Part shown: positions 1 through 7,649 of the stretch, one piece after another | Layout of the letters: every line of letters begins with the position of its first letter | Position numbering within the stretch: position 1 is the first letter of the stretch | Source: JACDBD01 sp050743385 | GTDB taxonomy: Bacteria > Actinomycetota > Acidimicrobiia > IMCC26256 > JACDBD01 | Length of the DNA: 31,752 nucleotides | Assembly (NCBI GenBank): GCA_050743385.1 | Contig: JBOGFJ010000309.1 | Location: 1 to 31,752, forward strand | Direction of reading: 5' to 3' | Translations under genes and position numbers: made by a program | The notes under the pieces: generated by a model | The model's input: the letters and a program-made list of their open reading frames with translations, nothing else | Databases searched by the model: none | Told to the model about the DNA's origin: nothing

Positions 1-166
1 CACCCTCGGGATCACCCCGCCCCTCGACACGACCGCGCTGTCAGGGCTGCCGCTCCTGGACCGCGTTTTCAACCCGACGGTCGTCTTCAGCGAGGTCGAG
101 GGAGGCAAGATCGTCCAGAGCGACCCGCGGTTCTTCGATCCCTTCACGGGCAAGTTCGAGGGGTGA
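1..166 (+). CDS. ABC transporter solute-binding protein, C-terminal fragment
   Basis: This is the last 54 codons of a gene that begins before the window, read in the frame starting at base 2 and ending at TGA 164-166. The peptide contains the block RVFNPTVVFSEVEGGKIV. This closely matches the C-terminal block RLFNPTVVNAEVKKGRIV of the complete solute-binding protein at 18448-19674, and both end with a short FxNPF/FFDPF-type tail. That resemblance is the main basis for the call: a periplasmic-binding-type (Leu/Ile/Val-like) receptor subunit of an ABC importer, acting outside the membrane. It converges with the amidohydrolase gene, with only nine bases between the two stop codons. Domain content upstream cannot be seen. 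Confidence 0.72.
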   Translation, partial: TLGITPPLDTTALSGLPLLDRVFNPTVVFSEVEGGKIVQSDPRFFDPFTGKFEG

Positions 167-175
167 CGCGTCGAC

Positions 176-1530
176 TCACGCAAGCAGGAGGGCGGAGAGG
201 TCTTCCGCGCGGGGCCCGGCCTGTCCCCGGAACGCGTTCGAACGCGGCGAGATCTCCGGCAGCGCTTCGGGCGCGGTCGCGAGCTCCTCCGCCGTCGGGG
301 CCCCGATGCGCGCTGCCACCCGTGCCAGCTCGTCGCCATCGAGCCCGTAGACCCGCACGCCGTTCTGCCCGGCCATCAACAGCGCCTCGCGGGACGGTAC
401 GCGCGAGAGCACGTGGCGGAGCGACAGTCGAGTGATCGGTTCCGCGTCGGGATCGTCGAGGTGCTGGAACGTCCCCTCGACGTGCGGATAGTCGGAACCC
501 CACACGACGTTCGTGGCGTAGCCCTGCCGCCAGGCGTCTTCTGCCATCTCCCCCGACATGAAGCTCGCTCCCAGGAAGACGTTCGCCATCCCGTACTCGC
601 TCGGGAGCTTCGGGAGCGTCTCGCCCGAGAGCGTGTGACCGAAGCGCGCGTAGACGGCGTCGAGCTCGCGGAGCGTGTTCATGAACCATCCCTCGTACTG
701 CTCGGTGATCACGAGCCTGAGGTTGGGGTGGTTCTCGAAGATCCGCCCGTGGATCAACCACCACACCGCGCGGCGGCCGAGCCAGCCACCGGACTCGTAG
801 ATCATGATCTCGATCCCACCCGGGCCCGCCTCGTAATCGATCGGGTGCGCACCCGAAGCGTGCGTCGTGAGGGGCATCTCCAGCGATTCACACGCCGACC
901 AGAACGGCTCCCAGGCCGGGTGGTTGTAGCTCAGGTGGCCGGGACGCCCGGGAGGCGGGAAGTTCACGCCCCGCAGTCCCACCTCCCGCGCCCACTCGAC
1001 CTCCGCGGTCGCGGCGGCAAGGTCCCAGGTCGGGACGTACGCCAGCCCGACGTGGCGCGCGGACTGCTCGGACACGAAGTCGGCGAGCCAGCGGTTGTAA
1101 ATCCGGAAGCCCACCTTCGCGAGCTCGAAGTCCTCGGCCCGCACCGACGAGAGCCCGCCGGTGAAGTCGGGCATGAAGGGGAACAGCTCGCCGTTCTGAC
1201 TGAAATGGAAGATGACCTCGGCCGCGACGCCGTCCCGGTCGAGGTCGCGGAGCCGTTCACCGATGTCGGAGTGGCCGGGGAGCGCGAGGTTCGGGTGCGT
1301 CTGCAGGACCGCCTCGCGGTCGAACTCGCCCGAACCGCCGAAGGTCGCTTCCATCGCGGCCGTTTGCTCGGCGACGAAGGCGTCGAAGTCGTCGAGGTGC
1401 CGCTTCGGGCAGTACTCCCGGAGCTGGCCCTCGAGGGACGGGCCGACGGGGTGTCGCACGAGACGACGACCGCCGGGGTCGACGCGGCCTCCACGGCCGA
1501 TCCTGCGAGATGCGCGTCTGTGCCTGCCAT
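176..1530 (-). CDS. Amidohydrolase-2 family metal-dependent hydrolase, frame broken near the N-terminus
   Basis: A TIM-barrel amidohydrolase (Amidohydro_2 type), about 451 residues if the frame is repaired. The body is intact from VGPSLEGQLREYC to the stop and includes VIFHFSQNGE, a central THASGAHP block and the C-terminal GSDYPHVEGTF motif, whose Asp is the usual catalytic or metal ligand. The natural start is ATG at 1530, preceded by a GGGGGG ribosome-binding stretch and encoding MAGTDAHLAG...VVVSCDT. This lies in a different frame from the body. One missing base (T on the plus strand, between 1448 and 1449) would join them as SCDTH-VGPSLEG and restore the expected N-terminal D-x-H metal motif. 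It follows a Rieske oxygenase gene on the same strand after a 77-base gap holding an operator-like element. Substrate unknown; members of this family act as hydrolases or decarboxylases in aromatic and ring catabolism. The indel may be a sequencing error or a real mutation. Confidence 0.8.
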
Positions 1531-1556
1531 CGGCGACCCCCCGGTCCGGCGGAACC

Positions 1557-1578
1557 TTAACTGACCGGTATGATAACC
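1557..1578 (-). promoter_or_regulatory. Operator-like element and -10 box upstream of the amidohydrolase
   Basis: Read on the minus strand, this 22-base element matches the element at 14396-14417 in 19 of 22 positions. It consists of GGTTATCATACC followed by GGTCAGTTAA. TATCAT (1575-1570) is a plausible -10 box. The ACCGGTCAGT core is an imperfect palindrome typical of TetR-family operators. It sits 27 bases before the amidohydrolase start codon, so that gene probably has its own regulated promoter. Confidence 0.6.
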
Positions 1579-1607
1579 ACGGAGAGAGCGAGACGGGAAG
1601 GCGAGGC

Positions 1608-2645
1608 CTACCGGATGCGGGCGGCTCCCGGGTGCGCCTTCGGGAAGCTGTCGACGTAGCGGAAGTAGCGCGACAAGGCACGATCGGCCGGCACCAGCCG
1701 GTCGACGCGGAAGCGCATCCCCTTCAGCACCCGCTCGTCGTCGGCGATGAGGCCCCGCGAATAGGTCCACGCCATGTCGAGCTGGCCGCTCACCACGTCG
1801 GGCGTGACGCCCTGCACCTCAGCTGTGGGCACCGACACGACGCCGTAGCCGTGGTTGTAGCCGCCGGGTGTGTCGCCCGGCACCGGACGCCCGGCGAAGA
1901 ACATCCCCACCTTCACGCCGCCGAGGTCACCCGTCACCGTCACGACATTGGTGCCGAAGTCTTTGATGTGTTGCTCCACGCGCCCGAAGGTTGGCTCGTG
2001 CCACACCATGTCGTACTCGATCGTGGTGTCGCTCACCTCGATCGTGTCGACGTCCACCTCGTTGGGGACGCCGTGGACGACCTCGAGATGCTGCATGTCC
2101 ATCGAGTTCGCGGTGCCCATAAAGGTCGGGAACGGAAGGACGCCGATGTCTTCGACCCGGATCGCGAGCTCCTCGGGCTCGCCGATGGGGAACCGGGGGA
2201 CGTCGTACGACGGCTCGGTTCCGTTGAACGCCCAGATCAGACCGACGGCCTCGGCGGTGGGATACGAGAACAGCGACGAGTCGGCGGGAATGCGGTCGGA
2301 CACCGGGATCTCGGTGCAGCGGCCGTCGCCGCCGTAGCACCAATAGTGGTAGCCGCAGCGAAGCTGGTCGCCGATCACCTCGCCGGAGGTGAGGTCGGTC
2401 CCCAGGTGGCGGCAGTACGCGCTGACCACACTCGCGACCCCGTCCTCGCTGCGGAAGCACACCACGCGACCGTCGAGGAAGTCGGCGCCCACGATCGCCC
2501 CCGGCGCCACCTCGCTCGCCAGCGCGATCGGGTACCAGCACTGGTCGAAGCCATCCTCCCCGAACTGGGCCAGGCGCGCGAACGCGGAGCCGGAGCGCTC
2601 CGTGCGGGCGGCTTCGTTGGTGCGTGCATCGGAGGTCGTGGTCAT
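1608..2645 (-). CDS. Rieske [2Fe-2S] oxygenase, catalytic subunit
   Basis: Oxygenase component of a Rieske non-heme iron system, 345 residues, close to the length of KshA-like and other single-subunit Rieske oxygenases. The N-terminal Rieske domain has C78-x-H80 and C97-x2-H100. The catalytic domain has D183-x2-H186-x4-H191, the mononuclear iron ligand pattern, in MDMQHLEVVHG. I chose ATG 2645 because AAGGAG lies five bases upstream, although an in-frame GTG exists at 2651. It is the first gene of a minus-strand unit with the amidohydrolase and is divergent from a TetR regulator 45 bases away, probably its regulator. No reductase or ferredoxin partner is adjacent, so electrons must come from elsewhere. 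The substrate is not evident; steroid, terpenoid or aromatic substrates are all possible for the family. Confidence 0.88.
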   Translation of the reverse strand: MTTTSDARTNEAARTERSGSAFARLAQFGEDGFDQCWYPIALASEVAPGAIVGADFLDGRVVCFRSEDGVASVVSAYCRHLGTDLTSGEVIGDQLRCGYHYWCYGGDGRCTEIPVSDRIPADSSLFSYPTAEAVGLIWAFNGTEPSYDVPRFPIGEPEELAIRVEDIGVLPFPTFMGTANSMDMQHLEVVHGVPNEVDVDTIEVSDTTIEYDMVWHEPTFGRVEQHIKDFGTNVVTVTGDLGGVKVGMFFAGRPVPGDTPGGYNHGYGVVSVPTAEVQGVTPDVVSGQLDMAWTYSRGLIADDERVLKGMRFRVDRLVPADRALSRYFRYVDSFPKAHPGAARIR

Positions 2646-2663
2646 GCCCACTCCTTGAACCGG

Positions 2664-2680
2664 AACCGAGACTATCGGTT
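2664..2680. promoter_or_regulatory. Perfect inverted repeat, probable TetR operator
   Basis: AACCGA-gacta-TCGGTT is a perfect 6-bp-arm inverted repeat in the 45-bp space between the divergent Rieske gene (start 2645) and TetR gene (start 2691). Its right end touches the TACGCT -10 box of the TetR gene. Position and symmetry suggest an autoregulatory operator controlling both directions. Confidence 0.6.
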
Positions 2681-2685
2681 ACGCT
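2680..2685 (+). promoter_or_regulatory. -10 box of the TetR gene, leaderless arrangement
   Basis: TACGCT fits the actinobacterial TAnnnT -10 pattern and ends five bases before GTG 2691. Transcription would begin at or very near the start codon. No ribosome-binding sequence precedes the GTG, which fits leaderless translation. Confidence 0.5.
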
Positions 2686-2690
2686 AAAGT

Positions 2691-3332
2691 GTGGGTGTGG
2701 CCCCGTCAACCCCGTCGACCCCGTCGACCCCGTCGACCCCGTCGAGGCCGCCGAGGCCACCCCGGGCCGACGCGGTGCGCAACCGCGAGGCCGTGCTCAC
2801 TGCGGGCCGGCGCGTTCTCGCCGCCGGGGGCCTCGACGCCCCGGTGGACGAGGTCGCGGCCGCCGCCGGCGTCGGTGTGGCGACGGTCTACCGGCACTTC
2901 CCGACCAAGGCGGCGCTCGTCGACGCCGTCATCGAGCACGGCTTCGAGGAGCTCACCCGCAGCGCCGAGACCGCGGCCGCCGAGCCCGATCCGGGCGCCG
3001 CCTTCCTCCGCTTCGTCCGCCACGCAGGGGCCGTCATGGCGCGCGACCGGGTCCTCGTCGCCGCGGCCCACAGCGCCGACCGTCCCGATCGCTCGCCGGT
3101 AGTGCAACGGCTCTTCGATGCGGCCGCAAAGCTGCTCGAACGCGCCATCACCGCGGGCGAGATCCGTCCCGACGTGGTTGCCGACGACCTTCCACCACTA
3201 CTCGTCGGTGCCGGTGACGCCGCCAACCAGCGGGGCCGGCCGACGCCGGCTGCGCTTGAGCGCTACCTCGACATCGTCACCAACGGGCTGCGCGCCCGGC
3301 GCGGGGATCCCGAGACGCCGAAAGTCGGGTGA
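2691..3332 (+). CDS. TetR-family transcriptional regulator
   Basis: 213-residue TetR-type repressor. After a proline/serine/threonine-rich leader (residues 4-27), the helix-turn-helix domain reads RNREAVLTAGRRVLAAGG ... VDEVAAAAGVGVATVYRHFPTK, with the characteristic VATVYRHF recognition helix. The C-terminal half is a helical ligand-binding and dimer domain. The GTG start lies directly after a TACGCT -10 box. The leader is encoded by five near-identical 9-bp repeats, so the exact N-terminus could lie downstream of the repeat, but no better start is visible before the HTH. It is divergent from the Rieske oxygenase gene across a 17-bp inverted repeat, so it most likely represses that unit and itself. 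The ligand is unknown. Confidence 0.85.
   Translation: MGVAPSTPSTPSTPSTPSRPPRPPRADAVRNREAVLTAGRRVLAAGGLDAPVDEVAAAAGVGVATVYRHFPTKAALVDAVIEHGFEELTRSAETAAAEPDPGAAFLRFVRHAGAVMARDRVLVAAAHSADRPDRSPVVQRLFDAAAKLLERAITAGEIRPDVVADDLPPLLVGAGDAANQRGRPTPAALERYLDIVTNGLRARRGDPETPKVG
2703..2747 (+). repeat. 9-bp tandem repeat (CCGTCGACC) x5
   Basis: Five consecutive 9-bp units: CCGTCAACC, then three copies of CCGTCGACC, then CCGTCGAGG. They encode a Pro-Ser-Thr repeat at the start of the TetR protein. Because the unit length is a multiple of three, copy-number change would alter leader length without shifting the frame. Confidence 0.85.
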
Positions 3333-3380
3333 TGTACCGCGCCGTGGGTTGGCGCGTGGGTAGCGGTCGACAGAGCGCAG

Positions 3381-3403
3381 GAGGCGGCTCGATGCTCCGC
3401 CTC
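3381..3403. terminator. Hairpin between convergent genes
   Basis: GAGGCGG and CCGCCTC form a perfect 7-bp stem around a 9-base loop in the 69-bp space between the convergent TetR and Rieske genes. The right arm runs into the Rieske stop codon. There is no T-tract, so it is a candidate bidirectional terminator rather than a classic intrinsic one. Confidence 0.4.
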
Positions 3404-4427
3404 AACGATCGGGACCGCCGGCCTCGGTGGGCTCGGCCACGAACCCGCCCGCGTCCATCCGCGGGTACTGCCGCACGTACCGGAGGTAACGGGCGAGCAT
3501 GCGGTCGCCGGGCAGCAGCGCGCCCTCGCGGAAGCGGATCGTCGAGAGGACGGGCGTGTCGTCGGCGAGCAGCTGGTCGCTGAACGCGTCCTGGATCGAC
3601 AGGCGCATCTCGATGGCCTCGTCCTGCTCAGGACTCCCATCACGGGTGTCGAGCGTCGCCGCGAAGCTATAGCTCTCGGTGAGCCTGTCGCGCAGCGGCG
3701 TCGCGCTGAACATCGCCATGCTGTCCTCGTCGTTCACCGTTGCACAGAGGGCGACTGTGTTCGTGCCGCTCTGGCGGATGCGCTGGTTCATGTGCCCGAT
3801 GTTGGGCATCTCGAAGTCGGTGTCGTACTCGTGGACGTACGGGTTCGGCGCCCGGATGTCCTTCGGGTCCTCGTCGAACTTCAGGCCGTGCAGCTCGCGC
3901 AGGTGGAGGAAGTCCCACGAGTTCGTGACCATGATCCACGGCTCGACGGGGAACGAATCGGTCTTGTGGACGCGCGTCACCAGCTGGTCGGCGCCGTAGT
4001 CACGCCACGCGGGGACGTCATAGAGCGGTTCCGGCCCGTTGAACGCCCAGATCGCTCCCCACTCCTCGCGTGCGGGGTACGAGAACACCCGCGCCTTCTC
4101 GGGCACCTCGTGCCCACCGGGAACGGCAGTGCACTTGCCATCGGGGCCGTATCGGAAGTGGTGGAACGCGCATACCACCTCCTCGCCCTCGAGCGTGCCT
4201 ACCCCGAGGTCGGCGCCCACGTGGGCGCAGTACGCGCTGAGGACGGTCGGCGATCCGTCGGCGGTCCGGTATACGACGATGCGGCCCCCGAGGAACTCCT
4301 TGGACAGCAGCGAACCCTCGTCGAGCTCGCTCGCGAGGGCGACGACGTACCAGCACTGATGGAAGCCAGGACCCTGCGGGTCGCCGACGGTGCCGGGTTT
4401 CGCGACGTCACGCTCGATGGTCGTCAT
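3402..4427 (-). CDS. Rieske [2Fe-2S] oxygenase, catalytic subunit (second copy)
   Basis: 341-residue paralogue of the Rieske oxygenase at 1608-2645, with the same domain order and similar blocks (GFHQCWYVVALASEL versus GFDQCWYPIALASEV). The Rieske cluster ligands are C67-x-H69 and C86-x2-H89. The mononuclear iron ligands are D172-x2-H175-x4-H180 within SWDFLHLRELHG. The ATG start at 4427 has a strong AGGAGGAGG site about eight bases upstream. The gene follows the FAD subunit of the molybdenum hydroxylase by 31 bases on the same strand and is probably the last gene of that operon. This suggests sequential hydroxylation steps on one substrate class. No dedicated ferredoxin or reductase is adjacent. 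Substrate unknown. Confidence 0.88.
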   Translation of the reverse strand: MTTIERDVAKPGTVGDPQGPGFHQCWYVVALASELDEGSLLSKEFLGGRIVVYRTADGSPTVLSAYCAHVGADLGVGTLEGEEVVCAFHHFRYGPDGKCTAVPGGHEVPEKARVFSYPAREEWGAIWAFNGPEPLYDVPAWRDYGADQLVTRVHKTDSFPVEPWIMVTNSWDFLHLRELHGLKFDEDPKDIRAPNPYVHEYDTDFEMPNIGHMNQRIRQSGTNTVALCATVNDEDSMAMFSATPLRDRLTESYSFAATLDTRDGSPEQDEAIEMRLSIQDAFSDQLLADDTPVLSTIRFREGALLPGDRMLARYLRYVRQYPRMDAGGFVAEPTEAGGPDR

Positions 4428-4458
4428 CGGTTTCGTCCTCCTCCTGCTCTGTTCTCCG

Positions 4459-5283
4459 TCATGCGAGCGCGCCCTCGAGGGCGCGCCGCGTCAACACCCG
4501 GGCCAGGTGCTCCCGGTAGTCGGGTGTCGCGCTGAGGTCGGAGGTCGGCTCGGTGCCCTCGGCGGCTCGTTCGGCGGCGTCGGCCGCCGACGCACCACCG
4601 GCGAGCGCGTCCTCGACGGCCGCCGCCCGGAGCGGGGTCGGCCCCATGTTCACGAGCGCGATCCGCGTGTCGCCGTTCACCCTCGCCGCGAGGGCGCCAA
4701 CGATTGCCCAATCTTGCGCTCGCCGATTGAACTTCTGGTAGCTCCAACCGCTGGGGCCCGCCTTCGGTACGCGGATCTCGGTGAGCAGCTCGTCAGGAGC
4801 CAGCGCGGTCTCGAGAAAGCCTTGGAAGAAATCGGCCGCGGCGATCTCACGCGTTCCCGCCGCCCCGTTCACGACGAGGGTGGCGTCGAGGGCGAGCAAC
4901 ACCGCGGGCAGGTCCGACGCCGGGTCGCCGTGGGCGACCGAGCCACCGAGGGTGCCGCGGTGGCGCACCTGGTTGTCGCCGACCTCCGACGCAACGCCCG
5001 CGAGCACCCCGCACTCATGTGCGAGGAGCTCGTTCGTCTCCAGGTCGCGGTGACGGGTCAGCGCGCCGATCGCGACGTGGTCGTCGCCGTCCCTGATGTA
5101 CGACAGGTCGCCGATCCGGCCGACGTCGACGAGCACGGCCGGAGTCGCCAGCCGCAGCTTCATCAGCGGCAGCAGCGACATCCCTCCCGCGAGCACTTTG
5201 GCGTCGTCACCATGCTCACCGAGCGCAGCGACGGCTTCGGCCGCGGAAGCGGCGCGGACATAGTCGAACGGTGCAGGGATCAC
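4459..5283 (-). CDS. Molybdenum hydroxylase FAD-binding subunit (CoxM/XDH medium type)
   Basis: 274-residue FAD subunit of a xanthine dehydrogenase/CO dehydrogenase-family enzyme. It passes electrons from the 2Fe-2S subunit to FAD and onward. The N-terminus IPAPFDYVRAASAAEAVA, the flavin-binding AGGMSLLPLMKLRLATP block and the TLGGSVAHGDPASDLP motif are typical, followed by a CO_deh_flav_C domain. The start is GTG 5283, overlapping the stop of the large-subunit gene as GTGA, which indicates translational coupling. Length is normal for the family. There is no insertion for the extra 4Fe-4S cluster seen in 4-hydroxybenzoyl-CoA reductase, so that enzyme is unlikely. Confidence 0.9.
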   Translation of the reverse strand: MIPAPFDYVRAASAAEAVAALGEHGDDAKVLAGGMSLLPLMKLRLATPAVLVDVGRIGDLSYIRDGDDHVAIGALTRHRDLETNELLAHECGVLAGVASEVGDNQVRHRGTLGGSVAHGDPASDLPAVLLALDATLVVNGAAGTREIAAADFFQGFLETALAPDELLTEIRVPKAGPSGWSYQKFNRRAQDWAIVGALAARVNGDTRIALVNMGPTPLRAAAVEDALAGGASAADAAERAAEGTEPTSDLSATPDYREHLARVLTRRALEGALA

Positions 5284-7649
5284 CGCCCACCTCCCGATCC
5301 CGTCGTTGCGTCGCGGATGGCCTGCCAGACCCGTTGGGGCGAGGCCGGCATCTCGATCTCGGTCACGCCGAGCGGCGCGAGCGCGTCGACCACCGCGTTG
5401 ATGACGGCCGGCGCCGCTCCGATCGTTCCGGCCTCGCCAACACCCTTCACGCCGAGGGGTGTCACCGGGCTCGGCGTCACCGTGTGTCCGAGCTCGAGGG
5501 CCGGCACGTCGGCGGCGGAGGGGACCAGGTAGTCGGCGAGCGAGGCGGTGCGGAGCTGCCCGGCCTCGTCGTACACCGCCTCCTCGTAGAGCGCTTGCGC
5601 GATCCCCTGGACAACCCCGCCGTGCACCTGGCCCTCCACGATGAGCGGGTTCACCTGGTTGCCGCAGTCGTCGACGGCGATATAGCGCACGAGCTCCACG
5701 TCGCCCGTCTGCAGATCGACCTCGACCAGCGCGATGTGAACGCCGAACGGGAAGGTGAAGTTCTCCGGGTCGTAAGACGCGCTCGCGGTGAGGTTGGGTT
5801 CGATGTGGTCGGGGAGGTTGTGGGCGGTGAACGCCTCGAAGGCGACGGCCGGCAGCGGCATCGACCGTGCGGGTGTTCCCCGGACGTGGAACTCGCCTTG
5901 GGTGAACTCGATGTCCTCCTCGGCCGCCTCGAACTGGTGCGCCGCGATCGCCTTGGCCTTCTCGATGACCTTGTCGCAGGCGACGCAGATCGCGGTGCCG
6001 CCGACGGCGAGTGATCGCGACCCGTAGGTGTCGAGACCGAGGTGCGAGATCGCCGTGTCGGAGTGGAGCACCTTCACGTCGTCGACCGGGACCCCGAGCT
6101 TGTCGGCGACGATCATCGCCCACGACGTCTCGTGGCCCTGACCATGGGGGGCGGTGCCGGTGACCACCTCGATCTTGCAGGTCGGGAGCACGCGGACCTC
6201 GGCGTGTTCCCAGCCCCCGGCACCGAAGCTCAGCTGGGAGAGAAGGCGGCTCGGCGCAAGCCCGCACATCTCGACGTACGCAGAGAAGCCGATGCCGAGC
6301 TGGCGGGCATCGTCGCGCTCGCGCCGTGCCGCCTGCTCTGTGCGTAGGGCCTCGTAGCCCGTGAGCTCGAGCGCGGCGTCGAGCGCACCGGCGTAGTTGC
6401 CGCTGTCGTACGTGAGACCGGCCGAGGTCTGGTAGGGGAACGCGTCCGCGGCGATGAAGTTGCGCCGCCGGATCTCGACCGGGGCGAGGTCGGCTTCGCG
6501 TGCGAGCGCATCGATCGCCCGCTCGATCGCGTACGTCGCCTCGGGGCGCCCCGCCCCACGGTACGCGTCGGTCGGCGTGCAGTTCGTGAACACACCGCGG
6601 CAGGTGAAGGAGTACGCCGGAGCGGCGTAGACGCCGTGGTAGATGAAGCCCCCCAGCAACGGGACGCCGGGCGTCACGAGCTGGAGATAGGCGCCCATGT
6701 CCGCGACGACGTTCACCCGCACGGCCGTAATGCGCCCGTCGGCATCGGCGGCCAGCTCCATCTCCTGGATCTGTCCCCGCCCGTGCACCGTCGCCTGCGT
6801 GTTCTCGCCCCGCTCCTCGGTCCAACGCACCGGCGCTCCCAGCCGGCGTGCCAGCGCGAGGCACAAGACTTCCTCGGCGTACACGTCGAGCTTCGAGCCG
6901 AAGCCGCCACCCACAGATGGCGCGACGACCCGGAGCTTGTGTTCGGCGACGCCCGTGCAGATACCCAGCTGCACCTTCAGGATGTGCGGAATCTGGGTCG
7001 CCGAGTACACGGTGAAGCCGTCGCCATACGGCTCCGGGACGACACACACCCCGCGCGGCTCGATCGCCATGGGGATGAGGCGTTGGTGGACGTACCGCTC
7101 GTTCACGGTGAACGCAGCCTCGGCGAACGCCGTGTCGACTGCGTCGGGATCGGGCGTCAGTGGCCATGTGTACGACGTGTTCGTGGACAGATCGGAGTGC
7201 GCGAGCACCGAGTCGCTGAGCGCGCCCTCGAGGTCGACCGCCGCCGCCAGCTCCTCGTACTCGACGACGACGCCCTCGACGGCGTCGCGCGCCGCCGCGG
7301 GCGAGTCGGCGATGACCACGGCGACGGGCTCACCGGCGTAGTGGACCTCCCCGGAACCGAGCGGCCAGTGCGGCGGGTTCACCATGTCGGGCGTTACCGG
7401 CCACGCGCAGGGGAGCGGAGCCGCGAAATCGTCCTCGAGATCGGCGGCCGTGAGCACCGCCCGCACACCCGGCATCGCGGCCGCATCGTTCGTGTCGATC
7501 GACGCGACGCGCGCGTGCGCGAACGGGCTGCGGACGAGCTTGGCGTGCAGCACGCCGGGGACCTGGATGTCGTCGACGAAGCGCGCCGCACCGGTGAGCA
7601 GTGCCTGGTCTTCCCGTCGTAGGAGGCGGGTGCCGATCACGGACGTCAT
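5280..7649 (-). CDS. Molybdenum hydroxylase large subunit (molybdopterin-binding, form II CoxL/XDH type)
   Basis: 789-residue catalytic subunit that binds the molybdenum cofactor and hydroxylates C-H bonds of aldehydes or heteroaromatics with water as the oxygen source. The N-terminal domain begins IGTRLLRREDQALLTGAARF. The cofactor-contact motif VGGGFGSK lies near residues 246-253. AYRGAGR at 362-368 is the form II signature, not the AYxCSFR motif of true form I CO dehydrogenase. GVGEAG near 736-741 carries the catalytic Glu (about 739). ATG 7649 overlaps the stop of the small-subunit gene as ATGA. It lies in a 2Fe-2S / Mo / FAD subunit order. The exact substrate cannot be assigned; CO oxidation is unlikely because of the form II motif. 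Confidence 0.92.
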   Translation of the reverse strand: MTSVIGTRLLRREDQALLTGAARFVDDIQVPGVLHAKLVRSPFAHARVASIDTNDAAAMPGVRAVLTAADLEDDFAAPLPCAWPVTPDMVNPPHWPLGSGEVHYAGEPVAVVIADSPAAARDAVEGVVVEYEELAAAVDLEGALSDSVLAHSDLSTNTSYTWPLTPDPDAVDTAFAEAAFTVNERYVHQRLIPMAIEPRGVCVVPEPYGDGFTVYSATQIPHILKVQLGICTGVAEHKLRVVAPSVGGGFGSKLDVYAEEVLCLALARRLGAPVRWTEERGENTQATVHGRGQIQEMELAADADGRITAVRVNVVADMGAYLQLVTPGVPLLGGFIYHGVYAAPAYSFTCRGVFTNCTPTDAYRGAGRPEATYAIERAIDALAREADLAPVEIRRRNFIAADAFPYQTSAGLTYDSGNYAGALDAALELTGYEALRTEQAARRERDDARQLGIGFSAYVEMCGLAPSRLLSQLSFGAGGWEHAEVRVLPTCKIEVVTGTAPHGQGHETSWAMIVADKLGVPVDDVKVLHSDTAISHLGLDTYGSRSLAVGGTAICVACDKVIEKAKAIAAHQFEAAEEDIEFTQGEFHVRGTPARSMPLPAVAFEAFTAHNLPDHIEPNLTASASYDPENFTFPFGVHIALVEVDLQTGDVELVRYIAVDDCGNQVNPLIVEGQVHGGVVQGIAQALYEEAVYDEAGQLRTASLADYLVPSAADVPALELGHTVTPSPVTPLGVKGVGEAGTIGAAPAVINAVVDALAPLGVTEIEMPASPQRVWQAIRDATTGSGGGR

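Noticed and set aside
413..1564. Long plus-strand open frame opposite the amidohydrolase
   Set aside because: It is a GC-rich antisense shadow, rich in Arg/Val/Gly/Glu with no family motif; the minus strand carries the real motifs.
4459..7167. 902-codon minus-strand frame joining the Mo subunit region to the FAD subunit
   Set aside because: Only its last ~274 codons (from GTG 5283) encode protein-like sequence; the rest is a shadow of the large subunit.
5280..7649. Form I CO dehydrogenase
   Set aside because: The active-site loop reads AYRGAGR (form II), not AYxCSFR, so CO oxidation is not supported.
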